A stretch of 64,000 nucleotides of DNA from Jannaschia maritima (GTDB lineage: Bacteria > Pseudomonadota > Alphaproteobacteria > Rhodobacterales > Rhodobacteraceae), in NCBI RefSeq assembly GCF_030973515.1, contig NZ_JARGZA010000007.1, positions 124,001 through 188,000 of the forward strand, read 5' to 3'. Positions within the stretch are counted from its first letter, which is position 1. Every line of letters begins with the position of its first letter. The notes beneath the pieces were generated by a model. It did not search any database. It saw only the letters and a program-made list of their open reading frames with translations, and had not been told where the DNA came from. Shown here piece by piece: positions 52,788-61,291 of this stretch. A program made the position numbers and the translations under genes.

Positions 52788-53366
52788 TCAGCCGGGGGGC
52801 CGGATCTCCAGATCCACGGCGGCGTACCAATCGGCATAGGCGCGGATCTCCGCGTCCGTCAGGTCGGCCGCGATGTCCGACATGACGTCGTGGACCCGCG
52901 CGCCGCTGCGGAACGCCTTCAACTGCGTGTCGATGTAGATGTTGACCTCGCCCGCCAGGTTGGGCGCGTCCTCCACCGGCGACAGGCCGTCGGCCCCGTG
53001 ACAGGCGGTGCACGCCTCCGGCGCGTCCGACGCCGCGACCCCCTCGGGCAGCGACGCCACCGCCTCGTGGGACGCGTACCAGGCCGCCACGTCGTCGATC
53101 TGCATGTCCGACAGGCCGCCCGCGACGATGGTCATCATCTCGTGCTCCCGCTCGCCCGACTTGTAGGCGTGGAGCTGCGCGGCGAGATAACCCTGCGGCT
53201 CGCCCCCGATATGGGGGGCGATGGGCATGACGGCATGTCCGTCGATCCCGTGGCAGGTCCGGCACATGGTCGCCACCTTGCGCCCGGCCTCCGGGTCTGC
53301 GGCCTGGGCCGGAACGCCCCCGGCGAGCGTCAGCCCGCCGGAGACGACGATCGGGACGAGGCGCAT
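52788..53366 (-). CDS. di-heme cytochrome c (tandem class I domains)
   Basis: This 192-residue precursor has signal peptide MRLVPIVVSGGLTLAGGVPA and two c-type domains with CRTCH and CTACH. Each has a downstream Met (HAYKSGEREHEMM and KAFRSGARVHDVM) as a likely axial ligand. It is of the cytochrome c4/c-553 type. The ATG overlaps the stop of the PQQ-type dehydrogenase by one base, so it is the natural electron acceptor of that enzyme in the periplasm. dctP follows after a 107-base gap. Confidence 0.93.
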   Translation of the reverse strand: MRLVPIVVSGGLTLAGGVPAQAADPEAGRKVATMCRTCHGIDGHAVMPIAPHIGGEPQGYLAAQLHAYKSGEREHEMMTIVAGGLSDMQIDDVAAWYASHEAVASLPEGVAASDAPEACTACHGADGLSPVEDAPNLAGEVNIYIDTQLKAFRSGARVHDVMSDIAADLTDAEIRAYADWYAAVDLEIRPPG

Positions 53367-54625
53367 CACTCCTCTTGCGGCTCGTAGGCGATGCGCCAGA
53401 TCGCGCCGGCGAAGTCGTCGCTGACCAGCATCGACCCGTCCGGCAGGAAGGCCACGTCCATGGGGCGGCCGCGATACTCGCCCGTCGCCTCGTTCAGCCA
53501 GCCATCCGCGAAGACCTCCGCGCCGGTCGCGTTGCCGTCCTCGTCGAGGGCGGTGAACATGACGCGCGCGCCCACCGGCTCCGTGCGGTTCCACGACCCG
53601 TGCTGCGCCCAGAAGATGCCGCCCTTGTACTCGTCGGGGAAGCTGTCCCCGCGATAGAACGACATTCCCAGGTCGGCGGCATGCGCCGTCAGCTCCAGCT
53701 GGGGTTCCACGAAGGTCACGCCCTCGGGGCGCGGGTGCTCCGCCTCGGACATGATCTCGACCCGGCTGTTGGTCCAGGGGAAGCCGAAGTGCTGCCCCGC
53801 TTCGGTCTGGCGGTTCAACTCGCCCGGCGGGATGTCGTCGCCCATGCCGTCGACCTGGTTGTCGGTCCACCACAGCTCGCCCGTCACCGGATTGAAGTCG
53901 TGCCCGACCGAGTTGCGGACCCCGCGGGTATAGACCTCCCGCCCCGTGCCGTCGGTGTTGATGCGGATGATGCCGCCGATGCCCAGCTCGTCGTATATCT
54001 CGACCTTCTCGGGGGGCTGCACGTTGTGCGGCTGTCCCAGCGAGATGTACAGCATCCCGTCCGGCCCGACCCGGCACACGCGGGCGGAATGGTTGAACGA
54101 TTCCTCCTCCGGCGGGATCAACTCGCCCTGCGCCACGACCTCGCCCACTGCGATGTCCGGGCTTTCGAAGAAGAACTCGGCGGCCGGGAACTGCAGCACG
54201 CGGTTGCGTTCCGCGACGTACATGAATCCGTCCGGCGAGAAGCATGGTCCGTTGGGGATGTCGAAGGCGATGGACGGCGCGAAGTCGAACACGTCGTCCG
54301 CCACGCGGTTGCGGTCCCGGTCCACGATCGACCAGACCTTGTCCTTGCGCGTGCCCGCGAAGACCACCGTTCCCTGCGGTGCCACGGCCATCGACCGCGC
54401 ATCCGGGACGACGGCATAGAGGCTGACCTCGAACCCGTCGGGGACGTTCACGTGCTCCAGGATCGCGCGCAGCGCATCCGCACGCTCGCCGTCCTGCGCG
54501 ACATGCGTGAACGTCGCGTCCGTCCGCTGCATGGCGGTCAGCTTGTCCATGTTGTCCTGCGCGAAGGCAGGGGTCGAAAGCAGGGTCGTCGCCGCGAGCG
54601 CGGCCACCGTTCTCGTCGTCGTCAT
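53366..54625 (-). CDS. PQQ-dependent sugar dehydrogenase (sorbosone dehydrogenase type)
   Basis: This 419-residue precursor has a signal peptide (LLSTPAFA). The six-bladed beta-propeller is of the GDH-B/sorbosone dehydrogenase family: FDIPNGPCFSPDGFMYVAER, YTRGVRNSVGHDFNPVTGEL, WWTDNQVDGMGDD and GGIFWAQHGSWNRTEPVGAR, whose His, Arg and Trp residues line the PQQ site. It oxidises an aldose or aldehyde in the periplasm and passes electrons to the cytochrome c made from the same message. The PQQ synthesis genes are not in this window. Confidence 0.9.
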   Translation of the reverse strand: MTTTRTVAALAATTLLSTPAFAQDNMDKLTAMQRTDATFTHVAQDGERADALRAILEHVNVPDGFEVSLYAVVPDARSMAVAPQGTVVFAGTRKDKVWSIVDRDRNRVADDVFDFAPSIAFDIPNGPCFSPDGFMYVAERNRVLQFPAAEFFFESPDIAVGEVVAQGELIPPEEESFNHSARVCRVGPDGMLYISLGQPHNVQPPEKVEIYDELGIGGIIRINTDGTGREVYTRGVRNSVGHDFNPVTGELWWTDNQVDGMGDDIPPGELNRQTEAGQHFGFPWTNSRVEIMSEAEHPRPEGVTFVEPQLELTAHAADLGMSFYRGDSFPDEYKGGIFWAQHGSWNRTEPVGARVMFTALDEDGNATGAEVFADGWLNEATGEYRGRPMDVAFLPDGSMLVSDDFAGAIWRIAYEPQEE

Positions 54626-54832
54626 GCGAAGTCCTCCCGGTTACGGCAGGCGCCCGCTCCCCCGAACGCGCCTTGCCTGGCGGAAAGCGTCGGACGAACG
54701 GTTAACGGCTGTCAACACTTTCGCACGGAAAACCGGATGCGCAGGATGTCGCGGGACCGTCGTTCCGCCCAGGCCGATAGGCTGGGGCAATTGCCGACCG
54801 CGCGCCATTCGAGGAATGGCGTGGAGACGCGT

Positions 54833-54961
54833 TCACGAACGCGGGTCCCGTTCCCGATCCCGCCGTCGCCGGTCCGCCCAGTCGATCCAGCGGACACCGA
54901 GCAGGGCCAGGGGAATGATTGCCAAGCCTACGAGCAATGCGAACATCTCGCCAGGATTCAT
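54833..54961 (-). CDS. 42-residue single-TM membrane peptide
   Basis: An ATG at 54961 overlaps the stop of the upstream small gene (ATGA) and opens a 42-codon frame ending at TGA (54833-54835). The product begins MNPGEMFALLVGLAIIPLAL and has one hydrophobic segment (about 5-24), then a strongly charged tail (WIDWADRRRRDRERD). GAGGGGG lies 7 bases upstream of the ATG. No family is recognised. With the 69-residue gene it forms a tiny membrane-protein operon between dctQM and the PQQ-type dehydrogenase. Confidence 0.55.
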   Translation of the reverse strand: MNPGEMFALLVGLAIIPLALLGVRWIDWADRRRRDRERDPRS

Positions 54962-55167
54962 CGGCCGTCCCCCTCGTCCATGTACCGAAGGACATAGTGC
55001 GCGATCAAATGCAGCGCAAAGGCCACCGTCAGGAACAGACAGCCGACCACGCTGGGAAACGTTTCCTCCGACAGCGGACGGATGACGGCGAAGCCGAGGA
55101 AGCCCAGGCCGACCGTATTGATGCTGGTGGCCGTCAGCTTGATGCGTTCCTCACGGCGCTTCGACAC
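54958..55167 (-). CDS. small two-TM membrane protein, unknown
   Basis: This 69-residue protein from a GTG (AGGAGG 8 bases upstream) has a basic N terminus (SKRREERIKL), two membrane segments (about 15-32 and 40-61) and an acidic end (MDEGDGR). No family is recognised. It lies 61 bases after the dctM stop, and its own stop overlaps the 42-residue gene. Placement suggests it belongs to the TRAP/dehydrogenase unit, but a separate small operon is possible. Confidence 0.6.
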   Translation of the reverse strand: MSKRREERIKLTATSINTVGLGFLGFAVIRPLSEETFPSVVGCLFLTVAFALHLIAHYVLRYMDEGDGR

Positions 55168-55228
55168 GTCACCCTCCTGAAGCCATCGTATCGGACCGAT
55201 ACCGACGGCCCGTTACGACGATCCTAAC

Positions 55229-56521
55229 TCACAGGAACCCGAAGAACCGCGGCACCGCCAGGCTGATCGCGGGGACGTAGGTGATAAGGAAGATCACGAC
55301 GACGTGGATGGCCAGGAAGGGCAGGATGGCGCGGGCGATCGTCTCCACCCGTTCGCCGGACACGGAGCTCGCCACGAACAGGACCAGTCCCATCGGCGGC
55401 GTCGCTAGGCCCACGGTCAGGTTCACGGACATGATGATGGCGAAGTGGACCGGATCGACGCCCAGCGACACGAAGATGGGCCCCAGGATCGGGCCCAGGA
55501 TGATGATGGCGGGGCCCGCGTCCAGGAACATGCCGATCACGAACAGCAGCAGGTTGATCAGCAGCAGCAGGACCAGGGGGTTGTCCGACAGCGACAGGAT
55601 GAACGCGGCCAGCGCTTCGGGCGCGTGGGACAGGGCCACGACCGTCTTGAACGACATCGCCGCCCCCACCAGCAGAAGGACGACCGACGATGCGATGGCC
55701 GCGCGCAAAAGGACCTCCGGCAGGTCGCGGACCCCCATCTCGCGCAGGATGAACAGCGACACCACCGCGGCATAGGCGACCGCGATGGCCGACGCCTCCG
55801 TGGGGGTCATCACGCCGCCCAGGATGCCGCCCAGGATGATGACGGGCGTCAGCAGCGGGAAGAACGCCTTCAACGACGCCCGCCCCTTCTCGGGCCAGGT
55901 CGCGCGGCGGTTCAGGGGGGGCATCGCGCCGGGATCGCGGCGGGCCAGGACGTTGGTCACGACCATCAGTCCCAGCCCGACCAGGATGCCCGGCACGATG
56001 CCCGCCAGGAACAGGGCCGCGACCGACTGCTCCATCACGTAGGCATAGATGATCATGATGCCCGACGGCGGGATGATCGGCCCGATCACGGAACTCGCGG
56101 CGGTGACGGCGGCGGCGAACTTGCGGGTGTATCCTTCCCGCTCCATCGCCGGGATCAGCATGGACCCCAGCGCCGAGGTGTCGGCGACCGCCGAGCCCGA
56201 CAGCCCCGCGAACAGCATCGACGACAGGATGTTGACCTGCGCCAGCCCGGCACGGAAATGGCCCACCATGGCCTGCGCGAACTCGACCAGGCGCAGCGTG
56301 ATGCCGCCCCGGTTCATCATCTCGCCGGCCAGCATGAAGAACGGGATCGCCATCAGCGGGAAGCTGTCCATCCCGTTGTAGAGGTTGCGGTAGAGCAGCA
56401 CGAAGTCCCGCTCCGATCCGTTCAGCCACAGCATCAGGCCGGGCGCGGCCAGGAGCGCGAAGAAGACCGGCAGGCCCACCATCAGCAGGACCAGGAACAG
56501 GGGCAGGAACCACACCAGCAC
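55229..56521 (-). CDS. dctM: TRAP transporter large permease DctM
   Basis: This 430-residue permease has about 12-13 membrane segments and the DctM signature SFPLMAIPFFMLAGEMMNRGG, together with SGSAVADTSALGSMLIPAM. It moves organic acids across the inner membrane, driven by a sodium gradient, with DctP delivering the substrate. The GTG start at 56521 directly follows the dctQ stop (TAGGTG) with no gap. Confidence 0.95.
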   Translation of the reverse strand: MLVWFLPLFLVLLMVGLPVFFALLAAPGLMLWLNGSERDFVLLYRNLYNGMDSFPLMAIPFFMLAGEMMNRGGITLRLVEFAQAMVGHFRAGLAQVNILSSMLFAGLSGSAVADTSALGSMLIPAMEREGYTRKFAAAVTAASSVIGPIIPPSGIMIIYAYVMEQSVAALFLAGIVPGILVGLGLMVVTNVLARRDPGAMPPLNRRATWPEKGRASLKAFFPLLTPVIILGGILGGVMTPTEASAIAVAYAAVVSLFILREMGVRDLPEVLLRAAIASSVVLLLVGAAMSFKTVVALSHAPEALAAFILSLSDNPLVLLLLINLLLFVIGMFLDAGPAIIILGPILGPIFVSLGVDPVHFAIIMSVNLTVGLATPPMGLVLFVASSVSGERVETIARAILPFLAIHVVVIFLITYVPAISLAVPRFFGFL

Positions 56522-57106
56522 CTATTCGGCCCCCGCCATGACCTGTGCGTCGGGGATGGCCGCCAGGTCGTCCCCCCGCCCGACAAGGACGGCCACCTGC
56601 CGCAGGATCAACTCGACCATCACGGTCGCCAGCAGGAACAGCCCCACGACCATGGACCCCATCATCCAGCTGCGCGGCATCTTCGTCCAACCGTCGCCCG
56701 AGGGATAGTACAGCGACGACGTCGCGAACCGCCCCGAGAAGCCCGTCACCTCCGCCCAGGCGATCCGCAGGCCGATCGCCAGGACGACCACCGACAGCAC
56801 CGACAGCACCAGCGACAGGACCAGTCCGACCCGCGGCGGCAGGGCCAGCTGGATCGTGTCGATCGCCACGAACCCGCCCCGCCGCAAGGCGGTCGGCGCG
56901 ACCAGCCCGGTCATCCAAAGCATCAGGAAGCGCGCCGCCTCCTCCGGCCAGGGCAAGGGGTTCGACAGGACGTAGCGCCAGAAGACCTGCACCAGGATGG
57001 CCACCACCATCAGCCCGATGGCGGTGACGCCCAGCCAGCGTCCGACGCCCAGGAGGGCGGCGTTGGCGGCACCCAGGGCCCGCGCGATGGCCACGATGAT
57101 GCCCAA
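56522..57106 (-). CDS. dctQ: TRAP transporter small permease DctQ
   Basis: This 194-residue protein has four membrane segments and the DctQ pattern: VFWRYVLSNPLPWPEEAARF, LMLWMTGLVAPTALRRGGFV and TSSLYYPSGDGWTKMPRSWM. I chose the TTG at 57106, preceded by GAGGG at 4 bases; a GTG 12 bases downstream is the alternative. It pairs with DctM to form the membrane unit. The next gene upstream (chrA) ends 489 bases away, leaving room for its own promoter. Confidence 0.88.
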   Translation of the reverse strand: MGIIVAIARALGAANAALLGVGRWLGVTAIGLMVVAILVQVFWRYVLSNPLPWPEEAARFLMLWMTGLVAPTALRRGGFVAIDTIQLALPPRVGLVLSLVLSVLSVVVLAIGLRIAWAEVTGFSGRFATSSLYYPSGDGWTKMPRSWMMGSMVVGLFLLATVMVELILRQVAVLVGRGDDLAAIPDAQVMAGAE

Positions 57107-57595
57107 CCGGCCCTCCCCCCGTGCAGCGGGGCCACCCAAGCGTGCCAGGACGCCGCGCGTCAACCGCGAAACGGCACCGCGGACGCAGAAGCGCCCCCGC
57201 CGGGTGGGAGGATCCCCGCGAGGGCGCGATGCTTTGCCTGCACTGCCTGCGAGGACCATCGTCCGGTCCAGGCCGGCATTCTCTCTGGTGTCCCGCTCGA
57301 CGGCCGCGACTTCTGTGGTCCCGGTCCGTGGCATTAGGATTACGGCAACGTCGGTTAACGATAGGTTAACGGAAATCGGAAGATCCGGAACGAATCGCGA
57401 TGAACCGGTTCCGCGCCCGCCGTGCGATCGCGTATCCCGTTGATCCCGCGAGAAAACGTTCCGCGCCACGCATCGCGCACCCTGTGGAAAATAACTTCCG
57501 ACCGTCCCGTCCCCCGGATCCGACCCCCTGCGCCGCCGGCGGAGCGGTCGGTCCGGCCGCATCGCCCGGGCGAACCGCGAGGCCTGGGCCGCCTC
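57107..57595. other. 489-base gap between dctQ and chrA
   Basis: I see no convincing gene. Contents: a hairpin with outer arms GCGCCC/GGGCGC (57191-57196, 57222-57227) and inner arms CGGG/CCCG, in the dctQ leader; a perfect CtrA-type site (57355-57370); a GAATC site (57392-57396) that could be methylated by CcrM; and TGTGGAAAA (57483-57491), one mismatch from a DnaA box. Bases 57340-57400 are AT-rich compared with the surroundings. A plus-strand frame from 57400 runs antisense into chrA and was not called. Confidence 0.55.
57355..57370. promoter_or_regulatory. CtrA binding site, perfect match
   Basis: TTAA-CGATAGG-TTAAC fits the CtrA consensus TTAA-N7-TTAAC exactly. Each half is also a GTTAAC palindrome (57354-57359 and 57365-57370). 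It lies 249 bases upstream of dctQ, so either dctQ has a long leader or the site serves an unseen transcript. Regulation by CtrA is inference. Confidence 0.55.
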
Positions 57596-58900
57596 TCAGA
57601 CCGCCGCCAGCAGGACCCCCGCCGCCGAACAGAGCGCCAGCGTCAGGGGGATGCCGCGACCCAGCCCCAGAAGCAGCACGGCCGCGCCGGTCGCGATCGC
57701 CGCGCTGCGCCAATCGAAGCTCGTCACCTCGGGCAAGGCGAGCCGGACCGGACCCGCCTCCCACGAGGCGACCGTGGCGAACAGGACGTGGAGGCCGAAC
57801 CAGACCGACAGGTTGGCGATCACGCCCACCACGGCCGCCGACACACCCGCCAGCGCGGCCCGCAGCCCGGGCCGCGCCGACAGCCGCTCGATCCACGGCG
57901 CGCCCGCGAAGACGAACAGGAAGCACGGAACGAAGGTCACCCAGAGCGTCACCGCCGCCCCCGCGAGGCCCCAGGCCAGGCCCAGCCCCGCGGGCGCGGC
58001 GCGCTCGGCGGCCAGGAAGCCCACGAACTGCGTGACCAGGATCAGCGGGCCCGGCGTCGTTTCGGCCAGGCCGAGCGCGTCCATCATCTCGCCCGTGGTC
58101 AGCCAGCCCTGCCCCGCCACCGCTTCCTGGGTCATGTAGGCCAGCACGGCATAGGCCCCGCCGAAGGTGACCACGGCCAGGACGGAGAAGAACCGCCCGA
58201 CCTCCGCCAGCACCGCAGGCGCCGCGACGTGCAGAAGGGAGAGCGGCACGAGCCAGAGAGCGCCCCACACGGCGACGGTCCGAAGGGTGGAGGCCGTGGA
58301 CGCCGGTGCGGGGGCACTGTCCGGTTCCTCCGCGCGCCCGTCGCGCAGGCGCAGCCAGCCCCAGAGCGCGGCGGCCGCGACGACCAGCGGATAGGGAACC
58401 GCGAAGACCAGAAGCGCCGCGAACGCCGCGCCGGCCAGCACCCATGCCTCCGGCCCCGCCAGCGCGCGGCGCGCCACGCGCAGCAACGCCTCGACCACGA
58501 TCACGAGCACGGCCGCCTTCACCCCGAGGAACAGCGCCTGCACCAGCGGCAGGTCGCCCAGCCGCGCATACAGGCCGGCCAGCACCGCGATCACCACCGC
58601 GCCGGGCAGAACGAAGAGCCCACCCGCCACCAGCCCGCCGCGCACGCCGTGCATCCGCCAGCCCGCATACGTCGCGAGCTGCATCGCCTCCGGCCCGGGA
58701 AGGAGCATGCAGAACGAGAGCGCGTCGAGGAACCGCCGCTCGCTCAGCCAGCCGCGCGCCTCCACCACCTCGCGGTGGATCAGGGCGATCTGGGCGGCGG
58801 GCCCGCCGAAGGACAGCAAGCCGATGCGCCACCACACCGGCAGGACGTCGCGAAGGGACGGACCCGGCAGGGGCCGGCCGTCGACCGGCGCGACGGTCAT
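57596..58900 (-). CDS. chrA: chromate transporter, long-chain CHR family
   Basis: This 434-residue protein has two homologous CHR halves with about 10-12 membrane segments. The first half has SFGGPAAQIALIHREVVEAR and LLPGPEAMQLATYAGW. The second has TFGGAYAVLAYMTQEAV and ETTPGPLILVTQFVGF. It exports chromate from the cytosol. The ATG at 58900 overlaps the chrB stop (ATGA), so the two are expressed together. Confidence 0.93.
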   Translation of the reverse strand: MTVAPVDGRPLPGPSLRDVLPVWWRIGLLSFGGPAAQIALIHREVVEARGWLSERRFLDALSFCMLLPGPEAMQLATYAGWRMHGVRGGLVAGGLFVLPGAVVIAVLAGLYARLGDLPLVQALFLGVKAAVLVIVVEALLRVARRALAGPEAWVLAGAAFAALLVFAVPYPLVVAAAALWGWLRLRDGRAEEPDSAPAPASTASTLRTVAVWGALWLVPLSLLHVAAPAVLAEVGRFFSVLAVVTFGGAYAVLAYMTQEAVAGQGWLTTGEMMDALGLAETTPGPLILVTQFVGFLAAERAAPAGLGLAWGLAGAAVTLWVTFVPCFLFVFAGAPWIERLSARPGLRAALAGVSAAVVGVIANLSVWFGLHVLFATVASWEAGPVRLALPEVTSFDWRSAAIATGAAVLLLGLGRGIPLTLALCSAAGVLLAAV

Positions 58901-59718
58901 CGGGCGCGCGCGACGCCGGTGGGCCAGTCGTGCCCCTCGTCCGTCGCGTCGCGCGCCCACCGGTAGAGCGCATCACAGAGCGTCATCCCCGCATCCAGCA
59001 TCGCGAGGTCGTCGCGATGCATGCGCGACAGCCCGAGCGACAGGGCCAGGAGCCCCGCCGCCTCCGGCGAAAGGTCGTGGCGGTTCGTGTCCGCCGCCCG
59101 CACGGCGGTCGCCACGCGGTCGAGCGCCGGATCGCTCAACCCGAAGCGGGACAGGAACGCGTCGAACGAGCAGCGGTCGCCCTCGTGCGTGAGGCCCAGG
59201 CCCTCCACGTCGAAGGGCACCGCGCCGAACCGCTCCGCCACGAGCGCCACGTCCACGGGCGGCACGTAGAGGACGCGCGCGCGGGGATCGACGAAGCGGC
59301 GGACGAGCCACGGGCAGGCGATGCGGTCGATCTTGGGACGGTGACGCGTGACCCAGACCGTGCGGCCCTCCACGTCGGCTACGGGCACGGCGTCTGCAGC
59401 AACCATCGGCGCGCCAGCGTCCCGCCACGCGAACTGCCCGCCTTCCAGCACCTCGCACGGAACCCCGTCGCTGCGCAGCACGGCCGCCGCGCCCTGGCTG
59501 ATCTTGCGCCCCTTCTGGCAATAGACGACCGCCCGCCGACCGCGCAGGCGCGGCACGAGGGACGGCAGATCGTGGTGCGCGTGCCGGAACGCGCCAGGGA
59601 CGAGGCGGGGATCGTCGGCGAAGTCCGCGTCGATGCGCAGGTCGACGAGGACGGGCGCGTCGGGCGTGCCGACGAGGCGGGAAAGCTGGGAAACGGTGAT
59701 CTCGCATGGCGATGGCAT
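58897..59718 (-). CDS. rhodanese-chromate resistance fusion protein (ChrB C-terminal type)
   Basis: This 273-residue protein has two parts. Residues 1 to about 105 form a rhodanese-like domain (VLVDLRIDADFADDPRLVPG) with the active-site Cys in VVYCQKGRKISQGAA. Residues about 118-270 form the ChrB C-terminal domain (VTRHRPKIDRIACPWLVRRF; RCSFDAFLSRFGLSDPALDR; DALYRWARDATDEGHDWPTG). ChrB helps sense or lower chromate; the rhodanese could be involved in sulfur handling. GGAGG precedes the ATG by 7 bases. Confidence 0.88.
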   Translation of the reverse strand: MPSPCEITVSQLSRLVGTPDAPVLVDLRIDADFADDPRLVPGAFRHAHHDLPSLVPRLRGRRAVVYCQKGRKISQGAAAVLRSDGVPCEVLEGGQFAWRDAGAPMVAADAVPVADVEGRTVWVTRHRPKIDRIACPWLVRRFVDPRARVLYVPPVDVALVAERFGAVPFDVEGLGLTHEGDRCSFDAFLSRFGLSDPALDRVATAVRAADTNRHDLSPEAAGLLALSLGLSRMHRDDLAMLDAGMTLCDALYRWARDATDEGHDWPTGVARAR

Positions 59719-59946
59719 GGGGCATCCTCCGGCGCGGGGGCCATCCCCGCGCGTGTGGCGTTGCGACGGCCACGGGGACCGTCCGATGGGAAGGATGCGA
59801 AACACGGCCCGAGCCTCACGAGGCGTCCGCGAGCCCCATGGGAACAAGATGCCAAAACGGTCCGAGGGTCGCAACCACCATGGGGAAACGCGCGGTGGGA
59901 CGCCTTCGCATCGGTCGAAGGTCGCCCCCCGCCCCAAGGCGTGCCG

Positions 59947-61005
59947 CTATCGGATGCGGGCGCCCGACTGAGCGTCGAACACCATCACGCGGGCGTCCTC
60001 CACGACGATGCCGACGCGGTCCCCCTCGCTGGACCGGATGTCGCCGCGCTCCTCCACCACGATCTTCTCGCCGGTGTCGGACGTCAGATAGGCATAGCTG
60101 ACCCCGCCCAGCGCTTCCGTCAGGTCGACGCGGTGCGTGTCGCCCGCGGAATCGATCGACAGGTGCTCGGGCCGCATGCCGACCGACACCGCCGTCCCCT
60201 CCCCCGGGGGGGTCACGGCGGGGGACAGGGCGCGGCGCAGGGCGGGGACATCGATCGCGGCGCCCGTCACCGTCCCGTCCAGGAAGTTCATGGCCGGGCT
60301 GCCGATGAACCCCGCCACGAAGCGGTTGTCGGGATCGCGGTACAGATCCAGCGGCGCGCCGACCTGCTCGATATGGCCCAGCCGCAGGACCACGATCTTG
60401 TCGGCCAACGTCATCGCCTCCACCTGGTCGTGGGTGACGTAGACCATCGTCGCCCCGATCTCCTTGTGGAGCCGCGCGATCTCGACGCGCATCTCCACGC
60501 GCAGCTCCGCGTCGAGGTTCGACAGCGGCTCGTCGAACAGGAACACCTCCGGGCCGCGCACGATCGCGCGCCCGATGGCGACCCGCTGCCGCTGACCGCC
60601 CGACAGGGCGGCGGGCTTTCGGGCCAGGTAGTCGTCCAGCTTCAGGATGCGCGACGCCTCCGCCACCTTCGCGTCGATCTCGCGGCGGGGGTGGCCGTTC
60701 ATCTTCAGCCCGAAGCCCATATTCTCCGCCACGGTCATGTGGGGGTAGAGCGCGTAGGTCTGGAACACCATCGCCACGCCGCGCTGGGCCGGGTCCTCGC
60801 GGGTCACGTCGCGCGCGCCGATCCGGATCCGGCCGTCCGTCGTCTCCTCCAGGCCCGCGATCATCCGCAGCAGGGTGGACTTGCCGCAGCCCGACGGTCC
60901 CACGAAGACGCAGAATTCCCCGTCCTGGATGTCCAGGTCCACCCCGTGGATCACCTGCGTCTCGCCGTAACGCTTGACGACCCGTTCCAGATTGACGCCC
61001 GACAT
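59947..61005 (-). CDS. ugpC: sugar ABC transporter ATP-binding protein (UgpC/MalK type)
   Basis: This 352-residue ATPase has Walker [10 protein letters not shown], signature [14 protein letters not shown], Walker [13 protein letters not shown] and the H-loop [11 protein letters not shown], followed by a C-terminal TOBE/regulatory domain ([10 protein letters not shown]). It powers import of a carbohydrate or glycerol-phosphate type solute. It is encoded opposite to the binding protein and permease at 62406-64000, with a desaturase gene between them. These are probably parts of one transporter. Confidence 0.93.
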   Translation of the reverse strand: MSGVNLERVVKRYGETQVIHGVDLDIQDGEFCVFVGPSGCGKSTLLRMIAGLEETTDGRIRIGARDVTREDPAQRGVAMVFQTYALYPHMTVAENMGFGLKMNGHPRREIDAKVAEASRILKLDDYLARKPAALSGGQRQRVAIGRAIVRGPEVFLFDEPLSNLDAELRVEMRVEIARLHKEIGATMVYVTHDQVEAMTLADKIVVLRLGHIEQVGAPLDLYRDPDNRFVAGFIGSPAMNFLDGTVTGAAIDVPALRRALSPAVTPPGEGTAVSVGMRPEHLSIDSAGDTHRVDLTEALGGVSYAYLTSDTGEKIVVEERGDIRSSEGDRVGIVVEDARVMVFDAQSGARIR

Positions 61006-61291
61006 GGCTTCTCCTCCGTCCCCCGGCGGCCAGGGAAAGGTAAGGGGCCGGGGATTGCAATGCCCGATCCGCCCCCGTCCGGGCGGGACGCCGCATTGAC
61101 GACGGCGCCCCGCGCCCCAACATGGGGTGGGCCAGCCCGCGCCATCCGGATCGGATTGCGCCCGTGCTGAACCTCCTCCGACGAAAGGTCGGCCCACCGG
61201 ACCGCGAAGGCACCGCCTCCGCCCCGCCTTCCGCGTCCATCCCGGCTGGTCGCCGCGGGCGCCCCTGCCCCGCCCCAAAGGAACGCCGCCC

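Noticed and set aside
54701-54716. GTTAAC/GTCAAC pair upstream of the PQQ-type dehydrogenase as a CtrA site
   Set aside because: The spacer between the TTAA-like halves is 6, not 7, and the second half mismatches.
57340-57500. A replication origin (CtrA site, GAATC and a DnaA-like box together)
   Set aside because: There is only one imperfect DnaA box, and no dnaA, hemE, parAB or dnaN genes are nearby. The cluster is too small for an origin.
57400-58035. A plus-strand gene downstream of the CtrA site
   Set aside because: The frame continues antisense into chrA, is Pro/Arg-rich low complexity, and has no ribosome-binding site.
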